A stretch of DNA of 64,000 bases from Valencia hispanica. Its lineage: Eukaryota > Chordata > Actinopteri > Cyprinodontiformes > Valenciidae. A program made the position numbers and the translations under genes. The notes beneath the pieces are model-generated. The model saw nothing but the letters and a program-made list of their open reading frames with translations, ran no database searches and was not told the DNA's origin. Shown in pieces: positions 11,305 to 22,156 of this stretch. How positions within the stretch are numbered: position 1 is the first letter of the stretch; each line of letters begins with the position of its first letter. The stretch is from NCBI GenBank assembly GCA_963556495.2, contig OY747722.1, positions 19,394,001 to 19,458,000 of the forward strand, read 5' to 3'.

Positions 11305-12838
11305 CAGTCGTGGCCAAAAGTTTTGAGAATTACATAAATATTGGAAATTCGAAAAGTTGCTGCTTAAGTTTTTATAATAGCAATTTGCATATACTCCAGA
11401 ATGTTATGAACAGTGATCAGATGAATTGCATAGTCCTTCTTTGCCATGACAATTTCACTGCATTTCATTGCTGTCATTAAAGGACCTGCTGAGATTATTT
11501 CAGTAATCGTCTTGGTAACTCAGGAGAGAATGTTGACGAGCATAAGGCTGGAGATCATTATGTCAGGCTGATTGGGTTAGAATGGCAGACTTGACATGTT
11601 AAAAGGAGGGTGATGCTTGAAATCATTGTTCTTCCATTGTTAACCATTGTGACCTGCAAAGAAACGCCTGCAGCCATCATTGCGTTGCATAAAAATGGCT
11701 TCACAGGCAAGGAAATTGTGGCTACTAAAATTGCACCTAAATCAACAATTTATAGGATTATCAAGAACTTCAAGGAAAGAGGTTCAATTCTTGTTAAGAA
11801 CGCTTCAGGGCGTCCAAGAAAGTCCAGCAAGCGCCAGGATCGTCTCCTAAAGAGGATTCAGCTGCGGGGTTGGGGTGCCACACGTGCAGAGCTTGCTCAG
11901 GAATGGCAGTAGGCAGGTGTGAGCGCATCTGCACGCACAGTGAGGTAAAGACTTTTGGAAGATGGCCTGGTGTCAAGAAGGGCAACAAAGAATCCACTTC
12001 TCTCCAAAAAAACCATCAGGGACAGATTGATATTCTGCAGAAAGTATGGTGAATGGACTGCTGAGGACTGGGGCAAAGTCATATTCTCCGATGAAGCCTC
12101 TTTCCGATTGTTTGGGGCATCTGGAAAAAGGCTGGTCCGGAGAAGAAAAGGTGAGCGCTACCATCAGTCCTGTGTCATGCCAATAGTAAAGCATCCTGAG
12201 ACCATTCATGTGTGGGGTTGCTTCTCATCCAAGGGAGTGGGCTCACTTACAATTTTACCCAAAAACACAGCCATTAATAAAGAATGGTACCAAAACACCC
12301 TCCAACAGCAACTTCTTCCAACAATCCAACAACAGTTTGGTGAAGAACAATGCATTTTCCAGCACGATGGAGCACCGTGCCAGAAGGCAGAAGTGATAAC
12401 TAAGTGGCTCGGGGACCAAAACGTTGAAATTTTGGGTCCATGGCCTGGAAACTCCCCAGATCTTAATCCCATTGAGAACTTGTGGTCAGTCCTCAAGAGG
12501 CGTGTGGATAAACAAAAACCCACTAATTCTGATAAACTCCAAGAAGTGATTATGAAAGAATGGGTTGCTATTAGTCAGGATTTGGCCCAAAAGTTGACTG
12601 AGAGCATGCCCAGTTGAATTGTAGAGGTCCTGAAAAAGAAGGGCCAACACTCCAAATACTGACTCTTTGCATAAATGTCATGTAATTGTCAATAAAAGCC
12701 TTTGAAACGTATAAAGTGCTTGTAATTATGTTTCAGTACATCACAGAAACAACTGAAACAAAGATCTAAAAGAAGTTTTGCAGCAAACTATATGAAAACT
12801 AATATTTGTGTCATTCTCAAAACTTTTGGCCACAACTG
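11305..12838 (+). mobile_element. Tc1/mariner transposon, copy 1 (family A)
   Basis: Structurally complete element of 1534 bp. The left end CAGTCGTGGCCAAAAGTTTT and the right end (minus strand) CAGTTGTGGCCAAAAGTTTT form inverted repeats that continue through GAGAATKACAYAAATATT. It is flanked by TA on both sides (11303-11304, 12839-12840), the Tc1 target duplication. Between the ends lies one transposase gene on the plus strand. The flanks joined at a single TA make the perfect palindrome CACTGTACAGTG. The transposase has several nonsense codons, so the copy is non-autonomous, though its ends look usable. A second copy of the same family is at 39516-40864. Confidence 0.92.
11646..12662 (+). 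pseudogene. Tc1-like DD34E transposase, nonsense-mutated
   Basis: One continuous reading frame of 338 residues, the normal Tc1 transposase length, with no frameshift. The start follows copy 2, where the same site is ATG (ATG-GTG-ACC-TGC); here it is ATT at 11646, although an in-frame ATG lies upstream at 11610. The N-terminal paired-like DNA-binding region includes STIYRIIKNFKERGS and the GRPRK hinge (about 11800-11820). The catalytic triad is present: D in FSDEASF, D in FQHDGAPC and E in NPIENLW. Stops: TAG at 11910 (copy 2 has CGG), TAA at 11946 (copy 2 CGA) and TGA at 12615 (copy 2 CGA); the frame then runs to the natural stop after GQHSKY. The first two stops split the protein between the DNA-binding and catalytic halves. 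Confidence 0.9.
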
Positions 12839-12840
12839 TA

Positions 12841-13539
12841 CAGTGTAAATATTAGATGAACAAGCATCAAAACACATTGTGACGACAAAGACTGTACTGC
12901 AATATGACAAAAATGGTTCCTTCTCCATACAAATACACCCACACAGACATATTTATGGAATTATTTCTGTGAAGTTGAGAGAACTAGATTTAACCGGCTT
13001 CACTGTGCGGTTCCTGCACCTTGTGTAGATTTAGCCTAAAATCTGTCGGTCTAGGTGCGGGTCCTACATACTGGGCAGCCCCATGGTGGATGATATAATG
13101 TACTGGTCACTGAGCTGGCAAAGGTTGGATTTCCCCTTGGCTCATGTGTGACACAGGAAGCACAGAACCGATACAAGGGAACACCACACAGAGTAAACAG
13201 TTGGCACTCAGCGATGCACAGGCATACAGGAAATCTAAATCTGTTAAGCTGGTTGAGCAACTGAAGGAAACATCATGCCTAAGTTGTAAATTCAATATCT
13301 CAAAGTTAATCAAATGTAACCCCAGGTTTATCAAATACAAGAAATAACAATATGCAGAGGGCCTAAATGTTTGAGTTTTTGTTCCTATCCTTTCCATCTG
13401 AAACTAAACTAAATTAGCAATGAAAAAAATGAAGCACACCTTACCCTACAATAGCTAGTGTTACCCCAAATATTCATGCAACTTTAGTGAGGTGCTTATG
13501 ACATCAGTCAAAAGATTGTTTGGTCCACTCCTCCCTTTC
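12841..13539. other. No recognised feature
   Basis: Mixed sequence after the Tc1 element. Short frames on both strands at 13050-13400 show no family motif. Confidence 0.45.
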
Positions 13540-13870
13540 AGCTGTAAGAGGTTTGTGTCACCCAAAGCATCTCAATGAGATCTAAATCTGAACTTTGACT
13601 GGGCCAATTACCTTATGTTTTCTTATTCTCAGTCAGTCCTTGGAATATTTATTACTGCATTTTGTTATGTTACTGGGTCCAGTTCTGCAGCAACTTTATG
13701 TAAATTGTATTTATGTAACTAACATTTAAGTGACAATTGCTTTAGGTGGCATTTTAGGGTTTTTGGAGACTTATTGTAGGATCTTGTGGACTGCTTTTAA
13801 GGTCCTTAGACAGCCATAGCAGGTGATGTTGGCAGTTTTTTTTCAATCGGCCATTCAGCTGTACAAAATA
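13540..13870 (-). mobile_element. Tc1/mariner relic (family C, deleted copy)
   Basis: AAAGCATCTCAATGAGATC followed by AACTTTGACTGGGCCA (13566-13606) is the reverse strand of the SPDLNPIE region of fish Tc1 transposases. GGGTCCAGTTCTG (about 13676) and GGCATTTTAGGGTTTTTGGAGAC (about 13748) match landmarks of the longer relic at 7130-7830, but they lie only about 70 bp apart here instead of about 430 bp. This is therefore a shorter, internally deleted copy. No terminal repeats seen. Confidence 0.5.
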
Positions 13871-16755
13871 GCAGCAGTTTAAATGTAATTCAAGACTTCT
13901 TTAAATTACACACAGTACTCATGTTGATGCTAAATGATGTTTCAGAAGGTCTCAGAGACCTTCATTCTCACTTCAGCAGTCGGAAGCAAACCAAGTCAAA
14001 TATCAGAGTTCAAATAAATGTTTACCTAACCAATATTCTATTTTTATTCAATTTTAGACAGTTTTTGTTTACATATATTACTTCTATTTCTCATTATTCA
14101 AATTTTGCTAACATATTTTACCTAAACATTTTGCTTAGAATTTACCTGATAATCTTAGATCAATTCTCATTTGCAGTGTTAAGCAAATAACAGTAAGGCT
14201 GACATGTTTATGTTTATTGTACTATGAATGAATATGTCAACTTAAAAGTTCAGATCTGTCAAAACTTGCTTTAGAGAAAGTTTGTTTTGGAGCAAGAACC
14301 AAGTTTTCTTTCAACTTTAACAAGTTAAGCAATAGCAAGGATTGGCAACTTTCAAAAATTGAAATGAGGAACATTGCAATTTCTCTGAAATCCATTTAAA
14401 TTTCTCCTTTGGTTCTTTAATTCTAGATTACACCCTAACAATTGGATTTGATTTATTAAAGCAAACCATATATCCTTAAAGTTTGATGCTTATAACTAAG
14501 AAAATATGTTCTAAATAGTTTTACAGATGCATGATAAAATTTGATTATTGTATATTGCTTTCCCTGAAACAAATAATTCCCTCACCATCCTATTTCCAAT
14601 ATTACTGATAACTGAAAACTTTGCTGAAAACACTAAAATACTAAAATAGTTTTTGGTGTTGGTACAGTTTGATTTAAGTCAAGAGATGCATTTTCTTTAC
14701 TGGGTTTTGCTAAATTCTTACTGTTGTAGCCTGTTATTAATATTCTTGCAATTAAGAGATAGATATAGAAACAGACAGAGACAAAGAGAGACCTAAATAG
14801 ATCAAATCGGCTGGGGTTAGATTTGTTTAAGCAGATTAAACAAATCGGAGTATCTTCAATACTTGTTGCACTGACCATCTGAGACATCTTATATTTTTCT
14901 CATCCTCTGGCTTTTCTGGCTGCCACTAGGTTCAAGTATTTTTCTGGTACATGTCGTTTGATGTCACCAATTCCTCCAAGTAACTAAAATTCCTCTCTGA
15001 CATTGCATACATTCCTCTTTACATTTTCAAACGGTATGTCTGTTTTTTATTTATTTTTTTAATTGAGTTTGTTGGAAACCCTATTAACATTAATATTGCT
15101 AAAGACAAACTTGCTAGCAAGCTAGCCTCTTAACCCTGACGCAGTCATTGATAATTAACAGCGCATCTTAGATGTGGTTGACAGGCAGAGGGTTTATAAG
15201 ATTTAAAAACAATTACTATTTCATCATCATTTAATCACAATTCAGTTCTTGAATTTCTGTTTAACAGACGAAAAACCAGATGAGCAATGGTCTTTATATG
15301 TATGTATAGATTACAATATTATTTAGACAAGCAGGTACATTTTAATAACAATGGAATTACATTTTTTATAGGCTTTTTAGCTAGTAGACTTGCATAATTT
15401 CCACTAAAAACACCAAACTATTTAATTTTATCAAATAAATGATATGACAATTATTATACCATCTTTATTGGTTCAATTTTGAATGTATTTCTTTTAATGT
15501 GCTGTCAGCACAGTGAATGTGGCTAATCTTCATTTTAACCACCTCTGAGATAAATGTTTCAAGTCTGCAGTGGCACACTTGAGATTCAGTAGAGAGTTTC
15601 AATTATGAGTTGAAAATAAGAAGTCTGGATGATGGTCAAAGAGATGAGGAAGATTAATATTATGATTATTAGTAAGGTGGAAAAAAAAGTCTAAGATAGA
15701 GTTCAGAGGGAAGATTCACTTGGTGAATGAGAGGAGCTGGAGGTGCAGAAGAATAAATAGTTTTAAAGTTTAATTCAAAATATATATTTTTAAATGTTTT
15801 TGTGTCTCCCAGAGGAACATGAAAGATTTCACTTTAGGGTCTCAGTAAATGCTACATCCATCTCCATTCACCCATGCCACGCGGATGTTAGGCTCTGCCT
15901 TGTGGACAGTTTAGCTTCACGAAGTCAGTGAACCGAAAGCTCTTCAGCTTGACATTTTGCTTTTGGAAACTTTTACCTTGTCATCCAATTCACTGTAGCC
16001 TACTTCCCAACCAAGTAACAGAGCTCCACTGGGAAAAGGTAGTATGTGTTTTGTATCATATTCTACCTTAAAATGGACAGCTACATTGCCACTCTTTGAC
16101 TCATGCACTTCATTCCCAAGTAGGCTACATTCCCATTTCTTTATCACATATCTCAAATGAAAATAATTAGGAGATTAAAAACTGTTTAAGCTTTGAAATT
16201 GCAAAGGGGAAACTAAAAGACTCAAAAGCAATTTTTTGGCATATGCAAGCTGAACATAATCTGCTGGCAAAGAAAACGTGAAGAAAGAGAGCTCAACAAA
16301 TTCTTTCTTGAGCCCAAAGAGAGATCATAGACAAATGGCTGGCTCATTAGCCTGGCACGGTGTGGTTATGTTCTTGCCAGTACAGAGTCTCTAAGCATGT
16401 GTAAAACCTAATTTATTTTCAATTTAAAAAACAGTCTAAAAACTTATAAAGCTGTCTATAAGGATGGCAAGATGCAGAGACTGGGAGGAGATTGCAAATG
16501 GCAGACATATTTACAATGAAGAGCAAGAAAGATGCGTACCTCTTCAAAGAGCATCGGCAGACATGAAATTATCCCGGCACTATGAGTACAAATACCATCG
16601 TTTCAAGTTATTATATTTCTGACAATTCAGAACAACAAGCTACAAGATAGATTTATTCCAAAATCATCCTACAGCCGCTAAAATATTAGAATTTATTTAG
16701 ATTTTACTACCCTTATCACCCAACATTTATATGTTACTTTGATCCAGATACAGTC
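13871..16755. other. No recognised gene; one short inverted repeat
   Basis: AT-rich. At 15992-16003 and 16117-16128 the sequence TGTAGCCTACTT occurs in inverted orientation about 110 bp apart, inside a 70-codon minus-strand frame (15944-16156) with no recognised motif. A short (AG)-rich patch lies near 14757-14800. Nothing else supported. Confidence 0.4.
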
Positions 16756-17085
16756 TGCATTCTGGCACAGTTAGTAGCAATGTTCTCTTGCAGCAAAAAG
16801 GTCCTGGGTTTGTATCATGGCCTGGAGTCTTTCTGAATGGAGTTTGCTTATTTTTCCCATGCATGCATGGCTTCTCTCTGGGTACTCTGACTTCCTCCTA
16901 CAGTTGAAACTTGACTCTTGGGTTGATTGGTTTCTCTAACATTGACCTCAGTTATGAATGTGTACATGATAGACTGGCAACCTGTCCAGGGCGTACCCCA
17001 CCTTTCGTCCAATGACCGCTGGAGATAGGTACTAGCTCCCCTGCGACCCTGGACGGAGAAGCAGGAATAGCCAAGGGATGTATGA
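16756..17085 (+). mobile_element. tRNA-derived SINE, nearly full length
   Basis: The head GGCACAGTTAGTAGCAATG...GCAAAAAGGTCCTGGGTTTGTATC is a degraded tRNA-like pol III promoter: an A-box-like TAGTAGCAATG and a B box GGTTTGTATC where GGTTCGAATC is expected. It is followed by the body typical of this fish family (GGAGTTTGCTTATTTTTCCC, CTTCCTCCTACAGT, GACTGGCAACCTGTCCAGGG, GGAGATAGGTACTAGCTCCC). The ATGG-repeat tail is missing or decayed. The tail half is shared with the fragment at 31893-32004. Confidence 0.7.
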
Positions 17086-19899
17086 ATGATCCTAATACAT
17101 GAACTTGGAAAACACTGTGTGAAATATTATACAATATAATCATTAAGCTCTTTAATAAGAGTGACACTGGGAGTATACCCAGAGGATGTTAACTGGTTAA
17201 TTATTCATCTTATTGGCTGCTTTACTCCCCGATTAGCAACTGTAGTCCTAAAACTGCTTTATCCTAGTAAGAGTGATAGGTGGCACTTTTTTTAGTACCA
17301 GCATCAAGGCTGTCCATGTTTGTTATTTCAAATAACTTTAGACTGTATGAATAGTATGACAGAAAATGTTTGCAGTTTTGAAACTAACTTTTGAAAACCT
17401 TGGTATACATTTTGTATTATATACATTTTGTATTATATACATTAATAACTTAAACTTATTCCCATTTCAACACATGCAATTTCACACTGGCTATATAGCA
17501 TAAAATTATAAATCTGTTTTTAAACATCAAATGCACAGGTATGCCTAAGGAGTTGAAAGCAGAAGGAACTGCAATAAACTTAAGCTGAGTGCAAAAGCAG
17601 TGAAGTAACAAACGTGTAAAATATATATTTACAACAACAAAAAACAAGAGCGAAAAAAATTACTCTATTTGACAGAATAATGTGAAGCTTTCATTAAGGG
17701 CAACAGCAAAAAAGAAGGATAGTTTTTATTTATAAAAGGAGATAGAACATTGGCACAGAGGTAAGACACTGAAATAAATGGCTGTAGCCCACATGGAGCT
17801 GGCATTGCATCAGGAGCCAGTCCACAGTCAATGTGGTTTATTAGATCCAACATAACTGAATAAATGGAGAAAACAGAGTTAGAGGGAGCTTTTATTGTAG
17901 GGGAAAAGTGGCTTGAAACCCACCCTGGGGTTTGAATGGGTGCATGTAGCTTTTCTAAATCTAATACTCGCATTAAATGTGTTGGAAAGTAACTGACTTT
18001 AAGAACATGTCTCTGCTCTCAAGGGATCAAGAAGTCACCGTCCCCAATAGTGTATTTACCCTATAGCAGAATTTTAAAGTTTAAATTCTTGCAAATCCTG
18101 AAGGGTCAATCGGTGTTGAACCACATGATGAATGGGTAACAAAGATTTGGCTCCACCATTACAGTGATTTGTGGATGTAGCAAAGTATTAAAGAAACACT
18201 TATGTTTACACAGTCATAAAATATGAATGTGACAACGTGTGAGCAGACATCCTCAAAAGATGGAAAAAGGAACATGAAAAACGTCTTCACCTCATTTTGA
18301 CCTGACAGAAAAATTGAGGTCTTGCTCAGTAGGCTGGGAAGCAAAGTCAAATGAATATTTGAGCACTCAATGCACACTGAAAGCTTGAGGGGTTTTATTT
18401 ACTCTGGACCACAGCTATCCTAGATATGAGAAGACCCCAAAGAAAGACAGGATGGTGGAAAGGTTGGTTGTTTTTTTCCAAAACGTTTGGATATAAATAT
18501 CATTGCATCTGCAAAATATTTTTTCCCCATATAGCATCAGAATATGCATCAAATCACATAAAACTTGTGATTCCAACAAGAACATTTGCCAGTGGCTGGT
18601 CAGAATCGTCTTTCCAACAAGTTATGTCAACATATTTAAGTACCACCAGGTTGAAGTAACCATTTTTGATGTTTAAGGTTCATTCAGGGGTTCTGAGAGT
18701 GAGAGAGCAAGACTTTTACCAGAAAACAGGAAGTCTGAACAAAGTACAGCAAATCTGATCTGTTCTATCCTCTTGAGTTTCTGATCTTGGTCTGTCACAG
18801 AGGAGACTGGATTTAGACAACTATCTCAGGAATACACATGCAGGATGCTGTTTTAGTTGAGCTAGCCATGCTTACTATGGCTTTATATGACTGGCACTCA
18901 GCTCATAGCAAACAACCAAGCACACACACACCACTTTGATTTTTTTCCCAAGCAGAATAAAGGTTTCTTAAAACTCAAAATCGGGAGTTTTAAAGAAGTG
19001 TTAAAAGTGGAGTTATCCAATTAAGGTCTGACGGGGTCTTAATATGTAAAATAAAATTCTAGCAAGGAGATGCAAATAAGTGACAGAAAAACTGTTAAAT
19101 GCAAAACAGTCCCAAAACTTTAAATCTTTACTTTTTCCATTCTTCGGTACGCCACCTTGAACAGAGAGCCAAATTACCCATTTCAAAATCAACTAATGAT
19201 ATTAATCACCAATATAAGATGCTAAAGACTGTTTAAGATGTAACCTTTCATCCTTTTGCCCTTGCTTTAAAGCACAAGTAAAGCCTTTACAGTAATAGTT
19301 TTACAGTAACTCCTCAATCACACAGATGGTGATGCTATTTTTATCCTCTTATATATAGTTCTAATCAAGCAACTGCAATAAGAAAAATCTACTTGTCAAA
19401 ATTTTATAAAATGCAAATAAATCGGCTGAAATAAGCCACCAAGCTCTGGCACAGCTCCACTTCGAACCTCAAATTAATTAAGTGGTGGCATTATGTAGAA
19501 TCAAATTTCTTTCTGAACTGTGGTGACACTTAACCTGTCAAAAGTTAACTAGATCTTTGCTATGTTGAGCAGCTGTGTCAATACAACTATGAGCGAGTAA
19601 CACTGCTCATCTTTTTGTAACGCACTGTTCTGTTTGGGAGCTCCAATTCACATGAGAACTTGTAACAATCAGACACAGGCTTAACATGAAAGATGGAATA
19701 TCTGACAAATACCTAACCTGACAGAATATTTGTGATGTGAACTCAGTTCAAGGATTTCCGTTCAGCAACCGATGAGGTCCATAGAAGTAATTACTTACAC
19801 CGAACAGGCATCTCATGATTGCCAATGCCTTGAGAAGTCAATAATACTGATTATTTATCATGGCAGCTCTTGGAAGGGTGGGATATATTAGAAAGCGAG
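17086..19899. other. No recognised feature
   Basis: AT-rich. A tandem TTTTGTATTATATACA duplication occurs at about 17409-17440. No coding signal. Confidence 0.5.
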
Positions 19900-20127
19900 T
19901 TAAGATGTCAGGTTTGATGTTATCGACTCTGCTGTATTAGTAGCAAAAAAACCTTGATGACCATATGAATTTGAGGGAGTCGGATGATGTCTGAGTGATG
20001 GCCAGATAACTGTGTCGGTGTTTCTCACAAAATTGCACTTTTCTTTCGGGTTTACTGGCCAGTATCCATCAAAAGTGTTCCAACGAACAAACAAGAGTGA
20101 ACTGGCGACAAGGTCTTGGTCAAGCAC
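19900..20127 (-). other. Open frame with cDNA-like composition, unidentified
   Basis: A 75-codon minus-strand frame immediately beside the terminal-inverted-repeat element at 20132. It includes LLFVRWNTFDGYWPVNPKEK and SLRHHPTPSNSYGHQG, which look less biased than the chance frames elsewhere in the window. I do not recognise the protein. No polypyrimidine tract with AG directly precedes it, because the transposon abuts its upstream side. It may be a fragment of an older element or pseudogene, or chance. Confidence 0.2.
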
Positions 20128-20131
20128 ATTA

Positions 20132-20719
20132 GGCGCGTTTCCACTATCGGAACTTCAGGGTAATATTACCGGACCCTCGCAGTATGCGCGTATCTCCACT
20201 TAACTGGGCTGTTTTCAGGTCAATTTTAGAAACCAACCAAGAAGCAGTCTTGGGGTATGTACTCAGAAATGGGCCAGTAGAGTCCCTGGGCAGGAGCTGT
20301 AGTTGACTCATGCTGAGTTAATTGATTGGTTGTAACTCGGAGGGAAATTATATCAAGGATATCAACAACCGGCTTTGTAATATTGGAACAGTTGGTGTTA
20401 AAGCAGTTTATAACAAAAAAAAAGAAGAAAGCAGAAATGCTGCAACCATCCCCGTTTCTCTATTTTATAGGCAATTTCCCTCTCCCTCATTTTTTTCTGT
20501 CAATCTCTTGTTATTCTCTCCTGCTGTGGACGCCTTTTGGCACTGATCAGAGATGCCACTCACTGCTGAAATGGTAGCGATAAAAGGCCGCCTTGGCAAA
20601 TTCCTTAAAGGGCCAATTTTGTATGGAAGATGACGACTGAGAAGACTGAGAAAATGTATTTACGCCCTCAGATTTTCCCTCTTAAAAATGTCCCAGAACT
20701 CACCTAGTGGAAACGCACC
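20132..20719. mobile_element. Terminal-inverted-repeat DNA element, non-autonomous
   Basis: The left end GGCGCGTTTCCACTA and the right end read on the minus strand, GGTGCGTTTCCACTA, match at 14 of 15 positions, and similarity continues weakly inward (GGAACTTCAGGG versus TGAGTTCTGGGA). TA flanks both sides (20130-20131, 20720-20721). The 588-bp interior has no transposase motif. TA flanks fit Tc1/mariner or IS4EU-type insertion; a degraded three-base duplication of the Harbinger type cannot be excluded. Superfamily unresolved. Confidence 0.65.
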
Positions 20720-20799
20720 TATAGATAAAAAAGGGGAGCAACAGATGGGCCCTACAATCCATTAGACAAGGTTCTGGAGCTCAAATTTCCGTAAGTAGT

Positions 20800-21330
20800 A
20801 TCTGTTGCGTATGGGGTTGGATAGCTGTAGACCAGTCAAAGTGGACTATTGTCCTCTGCTGAAAATGCTAACAATGGGCCTTTGAGCCTCAAATCACGAA
20901 ACAAACAGACCAGGCTAAAGAAGGTGGCTTGGTCTGAAAAGGCACCATGATGCACCAATGGAAGAATGCAAGCTGGCAGAGGCTGTTTTATGCTTTGTGT
21001 AATGTTCTGCTAAATCCTGACATCTATGTGGATGTTGCTGACATGTACCGGATTTAAAAGCATGAATGCAGACCGTGAATCCTTACAAGGAAACCATACT
21101 TCATGATGACAGACTTTACGCAAAATAATGCACCCTGCCTCAAAGCGAAAAATAAATAAATTGGTTCTGGACTTGACTGACAAGCACAACAAGCTAAGGT
21201 GTAGAATTAGACTTCAGCTTCTCAAGATCTCAATCCAACTGAGCAACTGTACGATGTGCTGGACAAACAAGCAAAGGGTGAAACTCAACCCATCCTTGAT
21301 GAAGAAAACAAGGTCATACTGGTCTTCTTT
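20800..21330 (+). pseudogene. Decayed Tc1-like transposase (family D)
   Basis: Plus-strand relic of a further Tc1 type. AAGAAGGTGGCTTGGTCTGA (about 20917-20936) is the region of the first catalytic D, here lost by a deletion right after it. GGCAGAGGCTGTTTTATGCT follows. Near 21121-21141 it reads Q-N-N-A-P-C-L for the usual QDNAPCH, so the second catalytic D is replaced by N. At 21220-21264 it reads S-Q-D-L-N-P-T-E-Q-L-Y-D-V-L-D for SPDLNPIEHLWDVLD. The blocks lie in different frames with stops between. The left boundary may lie nearer 20740. Clearly dead. Confidence 0.7.
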
Positions 21331-22156
21331 GGACTTATTGAGGATAGGTTCAAAGGATTTGTCAAAGTATTTGCAACCCAGACACATTTCCAACCCTAAA
21401 CATGTGCTTCTGTTTACTCTGCTCTCAGTTCTAGTTCACATGATCAAAAAGACAAAAACGGCAGTTCACAACTTTGAAGATGCCAAAAAAAATTTAAAAA
21501 TCAAACTCTTTATACCTCTCAGCTTTCCAAACGAATGTCTGAAATAATTTCTATGTTGCTCTCTTATGATTTTTTATTGTTCTGCATTCTCAAATTTTGA
21601 TGTTTTTTTACTGTTTAGTTTTGGTCTAATTTCTACAACATCCAGTGGTGAATATGTCTGGTTACCTACCCTTACCAGCAAAAACATAATTTAAACTGTA
21701 GTTCCTCCTGTTTGAAGACATTTGCTTCCTTTGAGGAGAAGCATCATTACCAAAGTAGTAGTAAGTCAGAGTGGAAAGTGCTGCTTTTAAAGGTGATGAG
21801 AGGAGACTGTGATAAAGCAGATAATGGATTCTTTATAATCCCTTAGCGTTTTCCTCTTCCTGAGAGCACTATGCACCTACAGTCATATGCACTGCTACAT
21901 CTTTGCAACCTGCAAAAAGATTGCAAATGTCAAATGGAGTGATGTAACACTGGGTGCATGAGTTTTATCTTTGCGAGTGGACTGGGGGGTTGTATTAACA
22001 TTTATTTGTTCACTGGTGTCTTGGATCACTTTCTGCCTTACACACATTGATTACTGTATTGATTGGAGCCATGTGAGGCGGAGGCAGCTGTGGTCATGTA
22101 TCTCGAAGCCAAGCACACAGTAGCGCACAGGGAGGATAAATCCAAACCCAGTGAGA
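21331..22156. other. No recognised feature
   Basis: The 3' part of a 139-codon open frame (21128-21547) continues past the Tc1 similarity but shows nothing recognisable. The rest is plain AT-rich sequence. Confidence 0.45.

Noticed and set aside
11973..12523. Minus-strand open frames under the Tc1 transposase (also at 40232-40561)
   Set aside because: Antisense shadows of the transposase; the plus-strand frame carries the DDE motifs and explains the conservation between copies.
11646..12662. Stop-codon readthrough or recoding in the Tc1 transposase
   Set aside because: Three stops plus a lost start codon, and copy 2 with sense codons at the same sites, are explained more simply by decay.
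15944..16156. 70-codon minus-strand frame with balanced composition
   Set aside because: No motif, no splice sites, and it spans the inverted TGTAGCCTACTT pair; more likely chance or repeat debris.
16756..17085. Possible functional tRNA gene
   Set aside because: The B box is degraded (GGTTTGTATC), no cloverleaf can be drawn, and the downstream body is that of a SINE.
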